Notes: a model not told the origin generated them from the sequence alone. A DNA stretch of 64,000 nucleotides from Bedellia somnulentella (GCA_963576735.1 OY755178.1:10912001-10976000); one strand, 5' to 3'; shown: positions 10,877 through 24,451, counted from the stretch's first letter. Translations and numbers: made by a program.

Positions 10877-13800
10877 TCAAGTGATGTTGTGCCAATCTGT
10901 TTGTGGAAGTAAGTATGTCTCATTGTCACTGCGCAAAACAGTGACACTAGCACCATAGTATGGTATAACATAGGCTGATCCATCCGCTGGAAGAACTACC
11001 TGTAAATAAAGAGATGATGAATTTGTAAAAATTCTAGTGGAATATAAAAATAAGTAAGTCAGGCGAATAAAAGTTTAACTTGGCAAATATATAACAACCT
11101 CTATTTTTGGTAACTTTATTCTCAAAATGAGAATAAAAGAGCATTTATGAGCAGAATAATGAATGTAGGGAAAGCAAGAGAGATTTATCAGGATCAGGTG
11201 AAATGGCAATTGATAGTCTCTGCCTACTTCAACAGGAAAAATGGTCGTGAGTGTTACCAGAATATGTTTAAGATCATTTACTACTGATTTTATATATAAC
11301 ACAAATAGACAGAAAATTAGAATTATTACTTAGAGGTGCTCTCTTCCTAAGCTAAGACAAAAATTTTAGAACTCATGTGGTGAAAATCTAACTTAAACAT
11401 TCATGCCGTATATCTCTAAAGGGGTGACAGAGCTGCTAATTCTTTTGAACATCACATAACATCATTGTTACCTAGTGTTCAGAGTACCAATATTTCGATT
11501 GGACTGTATACTAACAAAGTATACTAATAATGCATGACTAAGTACAACTTAGCCGTGAGTCTCACAATGTTTTCTCTCACCATGATATGACCATGCCATG
11601 ACTTTATAAAAGACATTGGTGAAGGCCCAACTCTAGATTAGAAACCATGCCCCTCTATATGATAGACAGTTAGTCTGCCCATGGTTATATTAAATTAAAA
11701 TATAACTCTGCTGGTCATAATGCATAACAGCTTTGTATAATGCAAAAAAACAAATACAGAACAATCAAGCGTTACAAAGGCTTGACAACCTACAATTTGG
11801 ATAAGTTTGTACCACAATTTGTAGCTTGAATATCTTATTTGGGAAAATGGCAATTTTAGATCTTCTTTATTTTAAAACCAAAATATTTGTATTGATATTT
11901 GGGAAATCATAATTGTTCCGAAAAATTAATGAATCTCCAACTACATCTGTCCGACTTTTATTCTAATAAACCAGCGTTTTAATAAATTACCTTTTTAATT
12001 ATTAATTAATTATTTAACTTCGAATAATAAAACTAAACTTCCGAATAAAATACTGAACTTCCGACAAGTTTATCCGATGGGGGGGTTGGGGGTTCTAAAG
12101 CCCCTGTAGGTGAAGAAAAATTAGGCCACGTAAAGGTCAAGGCAAGTGAAAGTAAAAATTACAAACCATTGTTATCGGCAGAACATAATTTTACTTGGTA
12201 GAAAAGTATTGTGGAAATAAACAGTCATATTAATTTTTCGAAGATTTAAGTATGTCATTCGGTCGTTTCGTCATTTTTACTCCGACAAAAATAGTCGGAA
12301 ATTTAGTATTTTAGGCAGTAAATTTAATATTTTTTGTAAGGACAATTTTTATTTTATTATCAAAGCTTTTATTTCTGTCCTTGATATTTTGCACCATATT
12401 TACAAACAAAATGTGTGCTATTGATTTAGTTACCTGAGCAGCTATAAGCATGATATCCAGCAATTGTCCTATAAACATGAATCCAAGTGTACAAAGTTTG
12501 GCCAGACCAATTCCTGGGTAGCCAAGATAGAACCTGTCCAGTCCAAACATTCCAAGAAATACAGACAAGAGCAGAGCTACTTCCAGTGAGTACCCATTTC
12601 TGTAAAATAAAAAGCAAAATTAAACTAGGTTACTCACTTAATTAAAGTACAATAAACAGCACTTACAAAAGATTTAGATTTGATTGGAGGAAAAAACTTT
12701 TAGTGGTCGAAAATTGGCCTTTTATTAGAATTTTATTTCACGTAATATTGTAGCAGATAAAAATGACACTTATTTTGATCTATACTCAGTATTATTAAAG
12801 TTAGAGGTCAGAAGTTAGGAACCGATTCCCTTAATAGCACCAGTTTAGGAAAAAATAAGGTGAAATAAAAAAAACAGAATGGACAATGTGACAAGAGAGT
12901 ATGTCATATTACAACTTAGATATTTACAATCAATAAACCACCAGCCGCTGAACCTTTTATCAGCTTGCATATATCCATAAGAAATGAAAAAAATAATTTT
13001 GTTATAGGACATTGCATAGCAAAAAAAAACTAGTTTTACTAAAATTATGTTCCATATATTACATTCTTAGTTAGCAAAAAGAACGTAGATAGCTCAGGGG
13101 GAAGAGAGAAGCTTCTAAGTAGGAGACCACTACTGCAGCCCCCATAGCATGAGGCTTGCGAGAGCGAGTATGTCCCATAAGAAGTGAGAAAATGACAGTT
13201 TTGAATGGATAATCAGTCAGTTTCTCATGTGACATACTCACTCTCACAAGCCTCATGCTACAGGGGCAGGAGACATGCATTTGAATTCTTTTCTGCATCA
13301 TGCTAAACAGGGAGGCCATAGGAAGGTATATGTATATGTAATTTGTTTATAAAATCAATTGCATTATGTTCAATTTGTAAGGGTACCCACAATACAGGCT
13401 TGCCTAGTATGGAGCCGCAGGATAACATATTCTACAACAATTTATAGCTTGTAAATTGTCTTTAGAAATTAATACTTTAATTGTAGAATACTAATGTAAA
13501 TTATGAATGTCAATAAAGAATTTTTCTATTTTATATTTCTATTTACATAAGGAACTTTACAGCTAGGTACAATAAAATTAGTTATGAAAAGTAGACAATA
13601 CTTACGTCCACTTACAAGGCAGCTTCTTCCTAAATGTAGAATTATTTGTTTCATTGCAGATTATTCCATCAGCAGCAATGCATTGAACTGAAAACAAATT
13701 TAATTAAGACCAATTATTTTTACTGCTACCAGTTATGATAACATACTTTCTGAAAGGTATATATCCCATTCAGAAGGTAAACTTCTTTTGTGCTTGTGAG

Positions 13801-14304
13801 TTTTCATTTCATAATAATTTGAACTTTAACCTAGTTAGGGAAAATCATATGATTCTATTCTCAAACTTCTATGATTTTGATCTTGTATATTTAGGTGGGT
13901 GTGTGTGTGTTTTTGCTAGACCATAGCAAGCCAGGCACAGGACAGGAAAGAGTGGTCAACATAGGGGAGGCCTTTGCCCAGCAGTGTGATAGAGCCAGGA
14001 CTACATAAAAGAAATACTTGGGTGTGTCTTCAATTAAACTATCCTCTTCATTTCAATCGTCATAAATGTATCAAAACTCACCATCTGCTTCGCCTTCTGA
14101 AGCTACATCTTTTCCTTTAGTACAGCCTTTAAATTGCTGGGTATCAGGATCTATTTGATTTATATTCGGATCAGGACATATGAATTGCCCTAAACGCAAT
14201 GTGTTGCAATCTACCACAGTACTTTTTTCGTGCTTTGTCTCATCAGCTGCCTTTACTTCCGCCAAAATAAACAGTAATATTTGAACAAGAGCTGCTCGAT
14301 TCAT
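10877..14304 (-). CDS. TM2D1: TM2 domain-containing protein 1
   Basis: Four minus-strand exons: 14304-14082, 13687-13606, 12599-12434 and 10999-10877. They join in frame to 197 residues, the usual length. Exon 1 begins MNRAALVQILLFILAEVKAA, a signal peptide, followed by the cysteine-containing luminal segment (VDCNTLRLGQFICPDP). Exon 2 adds CIAADGIICNETNNST with a possible glycosylation site. Exon 3 is the TM2 domain: NGYSLEVALLLSVFLGMFGL, the family DRF motif (DRFYLGYPGIG), then a second hydrophobic helix. Exon 4 closes with ADGSAYVIPYYGASVTVL, matching the TM2D1 tail and not TM2D2/3. The Drosophila relatives (amaretto, biscotti, almondex) act in Notch signalling. An upstream in-frame ATG at about 14415 exists, but the start at 14304 places the signal peptide correctly. 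Introns hold an RTE fragment and a palindromic MITE. Confidence 0.92.
11115..11262 (+). repeat. RTE-like LINE 3' fragment
   Basis: AATAAAAGAGCATTTATGAG, then ATAGTCTCTGCCTACTTC and GTCGTGAG, align with the last 150 bases of the 7.1-8.5 kb element. It lies in TM2D1 intron 3. Confidence 0.65.
13144..13261. mobile_element. Palindromic MITE, copy 1
   Basis: The arms AGCATGAGGCTTGCGAGAGC and CTCTCACAAGCCTCATGCTA are inverted copies that continue inward past GACATACTC and TGACAG, leaving a short loop. The same element is at 62354-62479. It lies in TM2D1 intron 2 (13605-12600). Confidence 0.7.
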
Positions 14305-14538
14305 TGTACAATGCCGTAAATAATTAATTGCGTTAATTGGTTGCGGAAAACCAGAGTTAAATTTATTTAATATTGTCGAATTATTTAACTCCGAATTACC
14401 GGAATTTGGCAACAAAACTATTCATCTTCAATTCAACAACATCATTAATTCGTAAAATTATAGTATATTTTTAATTAGATTAGATTTAGATATTACTCAC
14501 AGATTACAATTAGATATTACTGAGGTGAGGATATTAGG

Positions 14539-15384
14539 TAGACCTGTAGCAAACTGTATGTATTCGGTACTGAGTAACGGGTGCGCCTTCTAGTACCGAG
14601 TAACGAAACGTTACTCTCGAATATATTTCGTTATTCGCACGATTTCGTTCCTCGCATTTATTGTATAATGGGTTCATTTCACGCAGGTCAGTGGATGCTT
14701 GTATTGAATGAAACGTTTGCTGATCGTACGTTTGTTTTACTTAATCTGTGGTTTTACGCATGCGCACCTTGCGCACGCTTATTCGGCGAATTTAAAACCG
14801 TTCGTTACAATTACAAAATCATGGCTTTCGTTTTTGTCGTAGTCAGATAAAAAAATAAAAAGAATCTTTACTTACGGGCTAGTCTTATTAATTTAATTTT
14901 ATAATTAGGGAACGATATTATAATTAGGGATGAAGCTTAAAAAATAGTTTTTTATTTGTTTAAAATATGTTTTTATTTAATATGTCTAATTTTAGTTTAA
15001 GAACAAAAGATTTATGTTGTTTAGAATATGTTTTTAATTAATATGTCTAATTTAAGTTTAAGAACAAAATATTTATGTTGTTTAAAATATGTTTTTATTT
15101 AATATGTCTAATTTCAGTTTAAAAATAAAAGATTTTTGTTGTCGAAATGTTTTTGGCAATAAATAAGGTTCACTAAAGTCAAGAGTAATACTATTAACTC
15201 AATAGTTCATTTGCAGTTCTACACGCGTATCAAACGATACAACATACGAATCGATTCGCTTCGTTGGGTTATACTAAGGTACCAAAAGTAACGAGTAACG
15301 TAACGATACGATAGTAACGAGTACTCATTTTTATAGTAACGAATACATACGGGTTTGCTTTTTCTCGTTACTTTTACACCTCTA
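14539..15384. mobile_element. hAT-type MITE with 8-bp target duplication
   Basis: ATATTAGG occurs at 14531-14538 and again at 15385-15392. Just inside are the imperfect inverted ends TAGACCTGTA and (reversed) TAGAGGTGTA. An 8-base duplication is the hAT signature. The inside has GTAACGAGTAAC-type repeats near both ends and a 61-base unit repeated three times (14958-15140). No transposase is visible. Confidence 0.7.
14958..15140. repeat. 61-bp tandem repeat, three units
   Basis: The unit beginning GTTTAAAATATGTTTTTATT starts at 14958, 15019 and 15080, each copy with a few substitutions. It lies inside the hAT MITE. Confidence 0.8.
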
Positions 15385-15909
15385 ATATTAGGTATTGATT
15401 TGACAGATACAGATCGAAATGTCATTAATGTCATTACAATTATGAAAATTATGTTGCCATAATATATTAAAAGTAGTGGTGGGATTTTAGAATCCAATAA
15501 ATTAATGAATAAAAACACATTGTACGAGGGCGGGTCAATAAGTCCGTGACTTTTTGAATTTCTGACCTCTTTACTGAAACAGCAACACTGCTCCTGTGAA
15601 CAGGCATCTGTCAATTGACTCCTGTCTGTCTAAATTTGAACTTGCTGCGTCAGTTAGTTTGTGTTTGACAGCTATTTTTATCAGACTACTCACAAATTTG
15701 AAGAGAAAATGGAAAGAAGAGAATTTCGTTATTAAGGATTATTTCTTGCGAAAAAAAACCATTACCGAGACCAAGGCTAAGCTTGATAAATACTATGGGG
15801 ACTCTGCACCATCGATTTCAATGGTAAAAAAGTGGTTTACTGAATTTCGTTGTGGCCGTACAAGCACTGAAGGTGCCGAACGTCCTGGACGCCCAGTTGA
15901 GGTCTCTAC

Positions 15910-16104
15910 TGTTAAAGTAAACACCAAATACGTTAAAATTGATATATTAATCAATATAAAAATAACATATTCACATTCTTGAAAAACTTCTACAATACAC
16001 AGGAAAAAATATAGAACAAACAAAAATCTATTTTATATACGTCAATTCTTAATGACAAATCATAAATTCATAAATTGTTAAATACAAAAGAGGTTTGTTT
16101 AACA
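15910..16104 (-). repeat. Copia 3' LTR
   Basis: On the minus strand this is a 195-base block starting TGTTAAACAAACC and ending GTTTACTTTAACA, with TG...CA ends and a short inverted repeat. A purine-rich tract (AAGGGGCAG) sits immediately upstream, as expected before a 3' LTR. No second copy lies at the other end of the element. Confidence 0.75.
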
Positions 16105-16186
16105 CTGCCCCTTAATTGAACAATTAACAATAACCAAAATTGTACAATTATAATAACTGAAGCATAAACAGAAAACATAACAAAAA

Positions 16187-19120
16187 TCATAAATTTAAGC
16201 ACTTAACAAAATATTCATGTTTCACTTTACTTAACGCTTTTGTCATTAAATCTGCTTCTAAATCTTTAGATGGTTTATAACACAAATCAATAATATTATT
16301 CTTAACACATTCTTGTATAAAATGATGTTGTACGTCAATATGTTTTGTACGTCTGAAACATTCCGTATCAACAATTTTTAATGTACTACGGTTATCGTTG
16401 AATACAGTAATTGGTTTGTGATTCCTGTAATTTAATTCATATAAAAAGTTGTTGATAAATTTTGCTTCTTTCACTGAATTACCAAGAGCATAATATTCAG
16501 CCTCAGTACTAGAACAAGCAACAAGTTTTTGTTTTTGACTGTACCAATTAACTACACAATGACCAAATTTCGAAATAAATCCAGAGTATGATTTCCTATC
16601 ATTAGTATCCCCTGCCCAATCTGCGTCGGATAAAATTTCAATTTTACTACTTCCTCTCCTAAATTTTAGTCCGTAGTTGATTGTGCCAGACAAATATCTT
16701 AAAACACGTTTTGCAGCAAGCCAGTGAGATTCATCATAACATGTGTTATATTGACTTAATTTGCTACAACAGAAAGCTATATCTGGACGGGTGCATACAG
16801 CAAGATACATTAGACTACCAATAAGTTCTTGGTATGGAAATCTATTATCAACATTTTGTGCTTTAGGCAAGTTAAAATTGACTTCCATTGGTGTAGAAAT
16901 CGGGTTACAATTTTCCATTCCGAATCTAATCAAAACATTTTTAATATATTCCGATTGAGTTAAAGTTAAAATACCGTTCTCCCTATCTCGGTCCACTTTC
17001 ATACCTAGTGCTTGTTTGACAGGTCCCAGCAACTTAATATCGAAATGAGATTTAAGTAATTTGTAAAGTTTTTCTTTTTGCTGCCTATCAGAACTAAAAA
17101 CAAAAAAATCATCAACATAAAGTGCAATAATAACTGCATCTTTAATATATACACATTTTTCGCTCTTTAATTGTATAAAGCCATCTGTAATCAATACTTC
17201 GTTAACTTTTTCATTCCAAGCACGACTTGCTTGCTTAAGACCATATAAGCTTTTTCTTAGCAAACAAACTTTATGCTGTCCTTCAACAACAAAACCATCA
17301 GGTTGTTCCATATATATAGTTTCTGATAAATTTCCATGCAGAAAAGCAGTATTTACATCAATATGTTCAATATCCATATCATACTCAACACTAATAGCAA
17401 ACAATAAACGTAATGTGCAGTGACGAACTACAGGTGAAAAAGTTTCTTGGTAATCAATACCATAAATTTGATTAAAACCTTTTGCAACTAAACGAGCTTT
17501 ATATTTTTCAAATTTCCCGCTAGGATCTACTTTCTCTTTGAATACTCATTTACTCTTAATAATATTTCCATCTTTAGGTCTATCTACAATATCCCATACT
17601 TTATGTAACATAAGAGAATTATATTCTTCTTGCATAGCTTTCAACCAAAAAATAGCCTTATCACTATTAATAGCTTGCTTAAAACTTTTCGGTTCATTCA
17701 TATTAAAGAAAGATAAATCTGAAAAATAGTTCATTTCATAATCTCTGAACCTAATAGGTAGTTTATGTTCACGTACAGGCCTAATATTTTCTATATTTAC
17801 ATTTGCATCATCAGGTAAATTAATATCGATAGGTTCATTTTCTATTATTGAATTGTTAGGTAAAGAATTCATTTCAACTTGCTCATCATGTAAAACTACT
17901 TCTTGTACAGTAGATTCATTATTAGATAAATCATTATCAAACGAGTTTGTACTAAAATCTTCTATATTATTTACATCATTATTTATTATCATCACATCTA
18001 TATTATTGGATGAATTTGGAACTTTAGAAGAATCATTTTTATAACTAATACCTAAAGTGTTCTCAATAAATTCAACAGATCGAGCTTTAGTTAATTTAGT
18101 TCCATCATCTGGATCGCCTAGTCTATAACCCTTAGTGTAATCACAGTAGCCTAACATAATAAATGGTTTTGACTTCGGATCAAGTTTAGTGCGTTGATGG
18201 TTAGGAGTAAGTGCATAAGCAGTACAACCAAATACTCTAAGGTGGCTCAAATTAACTTTACGACCTTTCCATAACTCTTCAGGAGTAATTCCAGACAAAG
18301 CATTAGTTGGACTACGATTTTTAAGATAGCATGCCGTATTTATTGCTTCTGCCCAATATTTTTTATCTAAATTTGCATCCTGCAACATTGACCTAGCTTT
18401 TTCAAGTATAGTTCTATTGAGTCGCTCAGCAACACCATTTTGTTGTGGAGTATAAGGAACCGTTGTTTCGTGAATTATACCACATTTTAATAAATAATTT
18501 CTAAAACTTTTGTTGCAATATTCGGTGCCATTGTCACTTCTAAATCTTTTAATATTTAAATTTAATTGGTTCTCCACCATCGTTTTAAATTCAATAAATG
18601 TATTCAATACTGATATTTTATCTTTAGATTTAAGGAAATAAATAAATGATTTACGAGTATAGTCATCGGTAAACGTTATAAAGTAACGATGTCCGCTCCA
18701 ACTATTAACTGACATTGGACCACATATATCAGAATTTATTAAATCTAGTTTAGTCTGACTTCTATGTGCCTGACCACGCGGAAAACACATACTTTTTTGT
18801 CTTCCTTCAATACAAGGAACACAAGGTTGTAAATTACCATTTGTAAAATTAACACCGTTTGCTATGTTACGAAGAACTAACATACCTCTATAACTTAAAT
18901 GTCCAAGACGTCTATGCCATAACTCTACAGAATCTGAATTGGTCATTAAAGCTTTACCGTCCGGGCTAGTACTATGTTCTTGGTAGTTGACAGATGATTC
19001 TAAAGAAACCGGTTTTTGATCAAGTTTGTAAAGACCGTTCACGTTGCTAGCTGTTAAATCACAGGAACCAGTGATAGTTACATTATCCTTCCTGTAAATA
19101 AAACATTTATTAATATCAAA
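16187..19120 (-). pseudogene. Copia pol region: integrase, reverse transcriptase, RNase H
   Basis: The zinc-binding HHCC region (WHRRLGHLSYRGM, CVPCIEGRQ) is followed by the integrase core acidic blocks (DICGPM, SDNGTEYCN), and then the reverse transcriptase with HGNLSETIYMEQPDGF, SLYGLKQASRAW and catalytic YVDDFFVFS. RNase H shows DADWAGDTNDRKS and ACSSTEAEYYAL. A single in-frame TGA at 17546-17548, where a tryptophan codon would be expected, separates two otherwise open frames, so the damage is slight. The upstream end is cut by the hAT insertion at 19134. Confidence 0.9.
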
Positions 19121-19603
19121 TATTAGTACATATTAGTGATGGGCGATTGCCGGCAACATTGCCATGTTGCCTGGAAGTTGCCGGCAACGTTGCCAAAAAG
19201 TGGAAATGTGTGGCAACTTACCTGAAATTCTTAATTAAAAGTTTTTTTACTATACTATTTGTTATAAAAATATAATGCTTTATCGATACTAGTGCTAACA
19301 TTTTGAAAATATCTATGATTAAACCTGAATTGCCAAATTTCGGCAATGTTACCGGCAATATTGCCAGCAACATTGCCATCATATTGCTGCGGCAACGTAG
19401 CCGGCAATATTTTAAGTAGAATCCAGTGACAACTTGCATTATACTTCCAAAAAAAATGTTTCTTTGTGGATTTATAAAAAAATATGTAAAAAATAATTGA
19501 AATATATATTGTGTAAAAGATTAGCTGAATGATCTGAAAAATTCATACAATTGAATTCGGTATGCAAAGTTTTACTAAAGCGATGCTGATTACAAAACCA
19601 TTT

Positions 19604-21130
19604 GATAGATAGATAAAACATTTATTTCCACAACTAAGACACACAAATTATAACAGCATAATCACATACATTACAAAAACAAAAGAACATTACAACACCA
19701 ATTTTGTGTGTCACAGCAATGAAAATGGGATCCAACTCAGCGTTGAAATTTGCTTTACGCAAAACACTGATTTTCAGTTGTTTCCCTGGGCGGACCATTT
19801 AGCAAAGACTAACATTTAAATTCCTATAACTATAAGATGATAACTTATAAAAATTACTATATTGAAACTACAAATTATATAAACCAAAATAATGAAAACG
19901 AGATATTATTTCGCCGCCAATTCGCAACCTTAACCACACCAATTCATTAGCCATTTTGACCAACTCATGATTCATATACCACTACATGCGTAAAAGATTT
20001 CGGAATATTTAATGCCTGTTTACTTAATAAGTATGTTTTAAAATTATTTTTAAAACTTTGTTTAGATGCTATATTTCTTATCGGTGGTGGAATATTATTC
20101 CAACACTTAGTCGCATGGTAGCGGAAACTTCCCCTAAAAGCTGCAGTACGGTGAGGATGAGTAGCAAGAGGTGGACGGCATGCTCGTACAGTATGGCTCA
20201 AATTATGATGGTTAAGGAATTTAAGCTTATTATACAAATACTCAGGAGATCTTAAATTGACGACATCAAACATCAAACATGCCAAATGCTGCTTTCTTCG
20301 TGATTCCATGTTTAACATAGAAGCCTTGTTAAGAAATGGTGTTATATGGCTGCGAGGAGGAACATCAAAACAAAATCTGAAACATGCATTTTGCACACGC
20401 TGTACTAGTCTCTGTGAGTGCGATAGAAGACGCGGCCCATACACTAAGTCACCGTAATTCAATCTGGATAGGATTAGTGATTCACAAACCATGATGCGAG
20501 ATTTTTCTGTCAGTAAATTACGAATTTTATATAGAACCTTCAACCGGAAAAAGCAATTTTTAACCAAACTTACTATATGATTTTCAAAGCGCAATTGAGA
20601 GTCAAACGTTATACCTAAATTTTTAGCTTCCTTAACTTGTTTAAGTTCCTTTCCAAGAATTTTGATTTTTATACCTTTATCTACTATATTATAAGCTATT
20701 TTCTTGATTTGAAATTTGGAGCCGATAATCATATAACTGGATTTAAGTGGATTCAGTACAAGCGAGTTTGCTGCAGACCATGTAGCAATGGCGTCAAGAT
20801 CCTCGTTTAGTCTGTCAATGGCCGTGTCTATGTTACTAGGCTTAGCAGATACATATACTTGCACGTCATCAGCATATGTGTGAAATTTACTATATTTTAT
20901 CACGTCAAGCAAGTCTGCTGTATATACAATGAAAAGGAGTGGACCCAAAATAGAACCCTGAGGGACACCTCTATTTATAGACTTTGCTGCAGAAGTCAAG
21001 AAAGTACCAGTGTTGCCTATGGGTAGTTTAACGCTTTGCTTCCTATTCATTAAATAACTTTCAAACCATATAATAGAGGTCGCATCAACACCATAATATT
21101 CTAATTTTGCTAGTATTAATGAAACAAGAT
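19604..21130 (-). mobile_element. CR1/L2-like LINE, 5'-truncated, inside hAT
   Basis: On the minus strand the frame 21050-19965 (361 codons, extending to about 21117 without an ATG) has GVPQGSILGPLLFIVYTADL and catalytic TYADDVQVYV, then the C-terminal region typical of CR1/L2/jockey-type elements (LNYGDLVYGPRL, CWNNIPPPIRN). The 3' end is a GATA microsatellite at 19604-19615. The reverse transcriptase is cut off before its first motifs. The clade is uncertain; the catalytic block is clear. Confidence 0.85.
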
Positions 21131-21857
21131 ATTATGGTTATAAACAATATTTGCTTGAAATTATATCCATTGAAGCTAAGATGACTGTTATTTTATCAAA
21201 AAACTGTAACAGTGTTTGATCTTCAATGTTGTTTCAAAGACATACGGTTTTGCAGTTTATTAAAAAATATCGAAAATCATAGGTTTGTTTAGTATAATAT
21301 CGTAATAATTTCATTTGACATCACAAATTCGTGATATGTTTTGCAATCAGCAACATTTTTATAAAACATTTCGCTTCATTTGCATGTCGCTACGTGATTT
21401 TATCGATCGATGACGTCATTAAGTACAAAAGTTGAACAATCTTTAAAAAATCATAACTTTACAAGTACTAATTTTAAATGGAAAATATTCAAATTAGTCT
21501 TTTATTTTCGTGTTTACTATCGAATATAAATATTTAATAAAAACCAAAAACATACCGAATTGGATCGATCGGTTGATTGAACAGATCTAAAGTTCTTGTT
21601 CGAGCTATTGCTTCTACTACTAAATTTTAAGGTAAATTGCGCATTTAAAATTTTTCAATCAATGTATTTACAATAATTCAATATATATTTTTTGTATTTT
21701 TTTCATGTTTTTTTTTAAATTTTCAATTAAAGTATTTACATTCATTTATTTTTGCCCATAATGATAGATTTTTGCATTCTTTTCATTAGGTTTTTTCAGC
21801 ATTCAAAATAACTATACGTAATTGAGTTTACCGTGTAACTAATAATTATATCATTTT

Positions 21858-23200
21858 TCAATCAAGTGATAACGGGTCTTCATTGAGATCCTGAAACGAA
21901 TCACCCTTTAACGTTTCTTCAAGTACATCAATAAAATCGAAGTCTTCGTCTGATTCTTGAGTAGGCACAGTTACTAAAGTTTTTTCTTTTGTCGTTTGTG
22001 TTTTTGGGTTGAGAAGTTTCCAATTGTGTGCGATAAAACACAATTTTCCAGCTCGTTCTGTAGTCAGTTGTTGTGAGTGTTTCTTTTACAGGAGTGGATA
22101 TTAGCAAAGGTCGAAAAACTTCTTTCTACAGAAGCAGATGTTGATGGGATGGATAGAATTCTTACAGCAGTTTTTCCCAAATCAGTCTGTGGGAACAAAA
22201 GTGTCCACCAAGACACAGGTGAAACTTTGTTAGCCGATGGCGAAGACCAAATGAAATCTTTGCTATTACTATTTGTTCTACTCTTGTACTCTGCTAGTTC
22301 ATTGAAGACATATTCCTATATATTCATATTGACTATACCTCTGTTGCCATTACATTGTGAATGATCCAAAATGAATTGACACCCATCTAGATTTTCCCCA
22401 GTAGCTAAGGACACTCCCTGATTATTTGAATCTAATATGGCTGCAGCATAATGTACTGCCTTTAAAGAGTGGGTTTGTCGTTGTGAATACTTTGCACGTA
22501 GATCCTCAGCTTCTTCTTTGCAGATCTCCTCGGTTATTGAACTATTAAGCACGCTTTTATTTTAATTACTTTAAGAGCTTGATGTACTAAATGGATCGTT
22601 CCATAGTCCCCTTCTAATTGAACTATCCAGTTGACGATTGGTTGCAAGAGTTCAATGTGTTTATTAATTTCTCTCCATGTATTTTCTTGTAAAATATTTG
22701 TTTTGTATTTTAGGAACTCAGTGTTTTCAGACGTTACTGCCAAACACTGTAATATCACTTTAGATTTTACGAAATTTTGAAGACAGTCTAAATAACTACC
22801 CAATCTGGTTTTGACCGGTAATATAAGAGAAGTATTCGTCAATTTATCCTTCGCTAACTTAGTGAAATCTGCATTAAGGATGTGTGAATTTGACACACAC
22901 TTAACTATTGCCACCACGAAAACCAACATATTCTTGATATGGCTTTGTCATCATGACCATTGTCAGTACTCCGCGCCCCGCACCCACCCCCCGCGTACTG
23001 CAGCTCATAATGTTCTACTAGAGCAAGCATCAATAAAGTTAAGTTCAGTATTTTAGTAAACAAAAAAAGCATCAGTGTATACAAAAACCATTCACAGTGT
23101 GGTGTACAGTGTATTATGTGGTGTTCATAGTACCAGGCCACTATAGATACCCCAAATGATAGTAATTGATGATTCGATGTACCACCAAACGACATCATAC
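21858..23200 (-). pseudogene. hAT transposase remnant
   Basis: On the minus strand three pieces occur in order: a middle segment (TRLGSYLDCLQNFVKSK, LQPIVNWIVQLEGDYGTIH), a second (AAILDSNNQGVSLATGENLD), and the C-terminal dimerisation region (SASVERSFSTFANIHSCKRN then LTTERAGKLCFIAHNWKLL). The last block is diagnostic of hAT. Frameshifts separate all of them, so this is inactive. The BED/DNA-binding N-terminus is not recognisable. Confidence 0.85.
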
Positions 23201-23336
23201 AAATAAAAAATATTGATTTAATGTTCTGGCAATGTTGCCAAGATTGCCGGCAATATTGGGAATTGCCGGCAACATTGCCTTGCCGGGAATTGCCGGCAAC
23301 GGCAATATTGCCACCGCGCCCATCACTAGTACATAT

Positions 23337-24406
23337 CCCTTTTCCGTAATTTTATCAACAGATAAAAGGTTTGCAGCTGCATTTGGAACATATAAAGCAT
23401 TCCTTATAGTTATTTGTTTGTCATCAAACATAGTAACATTAATATCACCTGAACCTTGACTATAAATCTTTTGATTATTAGCTGTAGTAATCTCTGAAAT
23501 ATTATTCGGAGAATAATTGGTTATCCAATCTTTATTATTAGTCATATGATTAGTTGAACCAGAGTCTAAAATCCAGCTACAGTCAGTGACATTACTTACG
23601 TACGACTTTTCATTTAAGTATAAAGAAAAATTTAGGGAACTTCCCTTTTTAGATGAATGGTCTGAAGAATTATTCATAAATTTCTTCTTTCCCTTTTTAA
23701 ACTTAGGACATTTTGGCTTAATATGGCCCTTTTGGTGACAATTGTGACATACAGGAACAAAATAATCTTTTGTCATCAATACTTTATCAGTGTGATTAGA
23801 TGTTAACATATCTCTTTTAAATTCTCCTTGAAGTAATTGACTTTTCACAAAATCTGAAGTCAACTTCGTGTGAGTAGCTTCCATCGCCATAATCATAGCA
23901 TCAAAATCGGATGGTAGACCTATAAGCATTAATTCTGCTAGCTCCTCGTCGTCAATATTGATACCAATATCTGCCAATTCTTGAGTAGTTGATATGATAT
24001 TGCCAAGATATAAGTCCATATTATTAAAGTCCACATATTTAATATTTGCTAATTTTCGTTTTAGATTTAAGCGTCGACTTATGCCTGAATTCTCATAAGC
24101 CGCTTTTAACTTTATCCAGGCTTCATGAGCAGTTGTTGCATTTCTTACATGTGGATAACATATCGATTCCACATTCAAGCAAATTTTTGCGTATGCTCTT
24201 TGGTCTAATGATGGATTAGAGGACGATGCAACTTCACCATTTGTAATATTCCAAAGACCATTTTCTATGAGCAATAATTTCATTTGGAATTTCCATGTGC
24301 TATAGTTATTAATTCCATTTAATTTTATGATGTTCATATTGGAGTTGGTACTTATTATATAGTTACCAGATTCATGTGAAGATGATGATGTACTTGGGTT
24401 TTCCAT
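23337..24406 (-). CDS. Copia gag and protease portion
   Basis: It starts at the ATG at 24406 (MENPSTSSSSHESGNY). The capsid-like part has IIKLNGINNYSTWKFQMKLL and a Gag of UBN2 type. A CCHC knuckle (CHNCHQKGHIKPKC) follows, then the aspartic protease active site in WILDSGSTNHMT. The frame is open up to the hAT insertion; the last residues of the open frame come from hAT end sequence. Confidence 0.88.
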
Positions 24407-24451
24407 TTTTTATATAATTTTAAAAAATGTTTATTAACTAATTGCCCATAA

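Larger units (their letters stand above)
19134..23328 (-). mobile_element. hAT transposon inserted in copia
   Basis: The ends TAGTGATGGGCG and (reversed) TAGTGATGGGCG are perfect inverted repeats. They are flanked by the 8-base duplication GTACATAT at 19126-19133 and 23329-23336. Subterminal GTTGCCGGCAAC motifs are repeated near both ends. The coding remnant is on the minus strand. It has itself received a LINE (19604-21130); without that, its length would be about 2.7 kb, normal for hAT. Confidence 0.93.
15910..24451 (-). mobile_element. Ty1/copia retrotransposon lacking its 5' LTR, interrupted by hAT
   Basis: It is inserted in the mariner coding region. Subtracting the 4.2-kb hAT insertion leaves about 4.3 kb. 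The order on the minus strand is gag, protease, integrase, reverse transcriptase and RNase H, the copia order. At the 5' end only about 45 bases separate the gag start from mariner sequence; they include TTATGGGC, which resembles the primer-binding region that follows a copia 5' LTR. So the 5' LTR is missing, although the mariner reading frame resumes with almost nothing lost. Confidence 0.85.

Noticed and set aside
13071..13319. 82-codon minus-strand frame as a gene
   Set aside because: It runs through the palindromic MITE in TM2D1 intron 2 and has no family resemblance.
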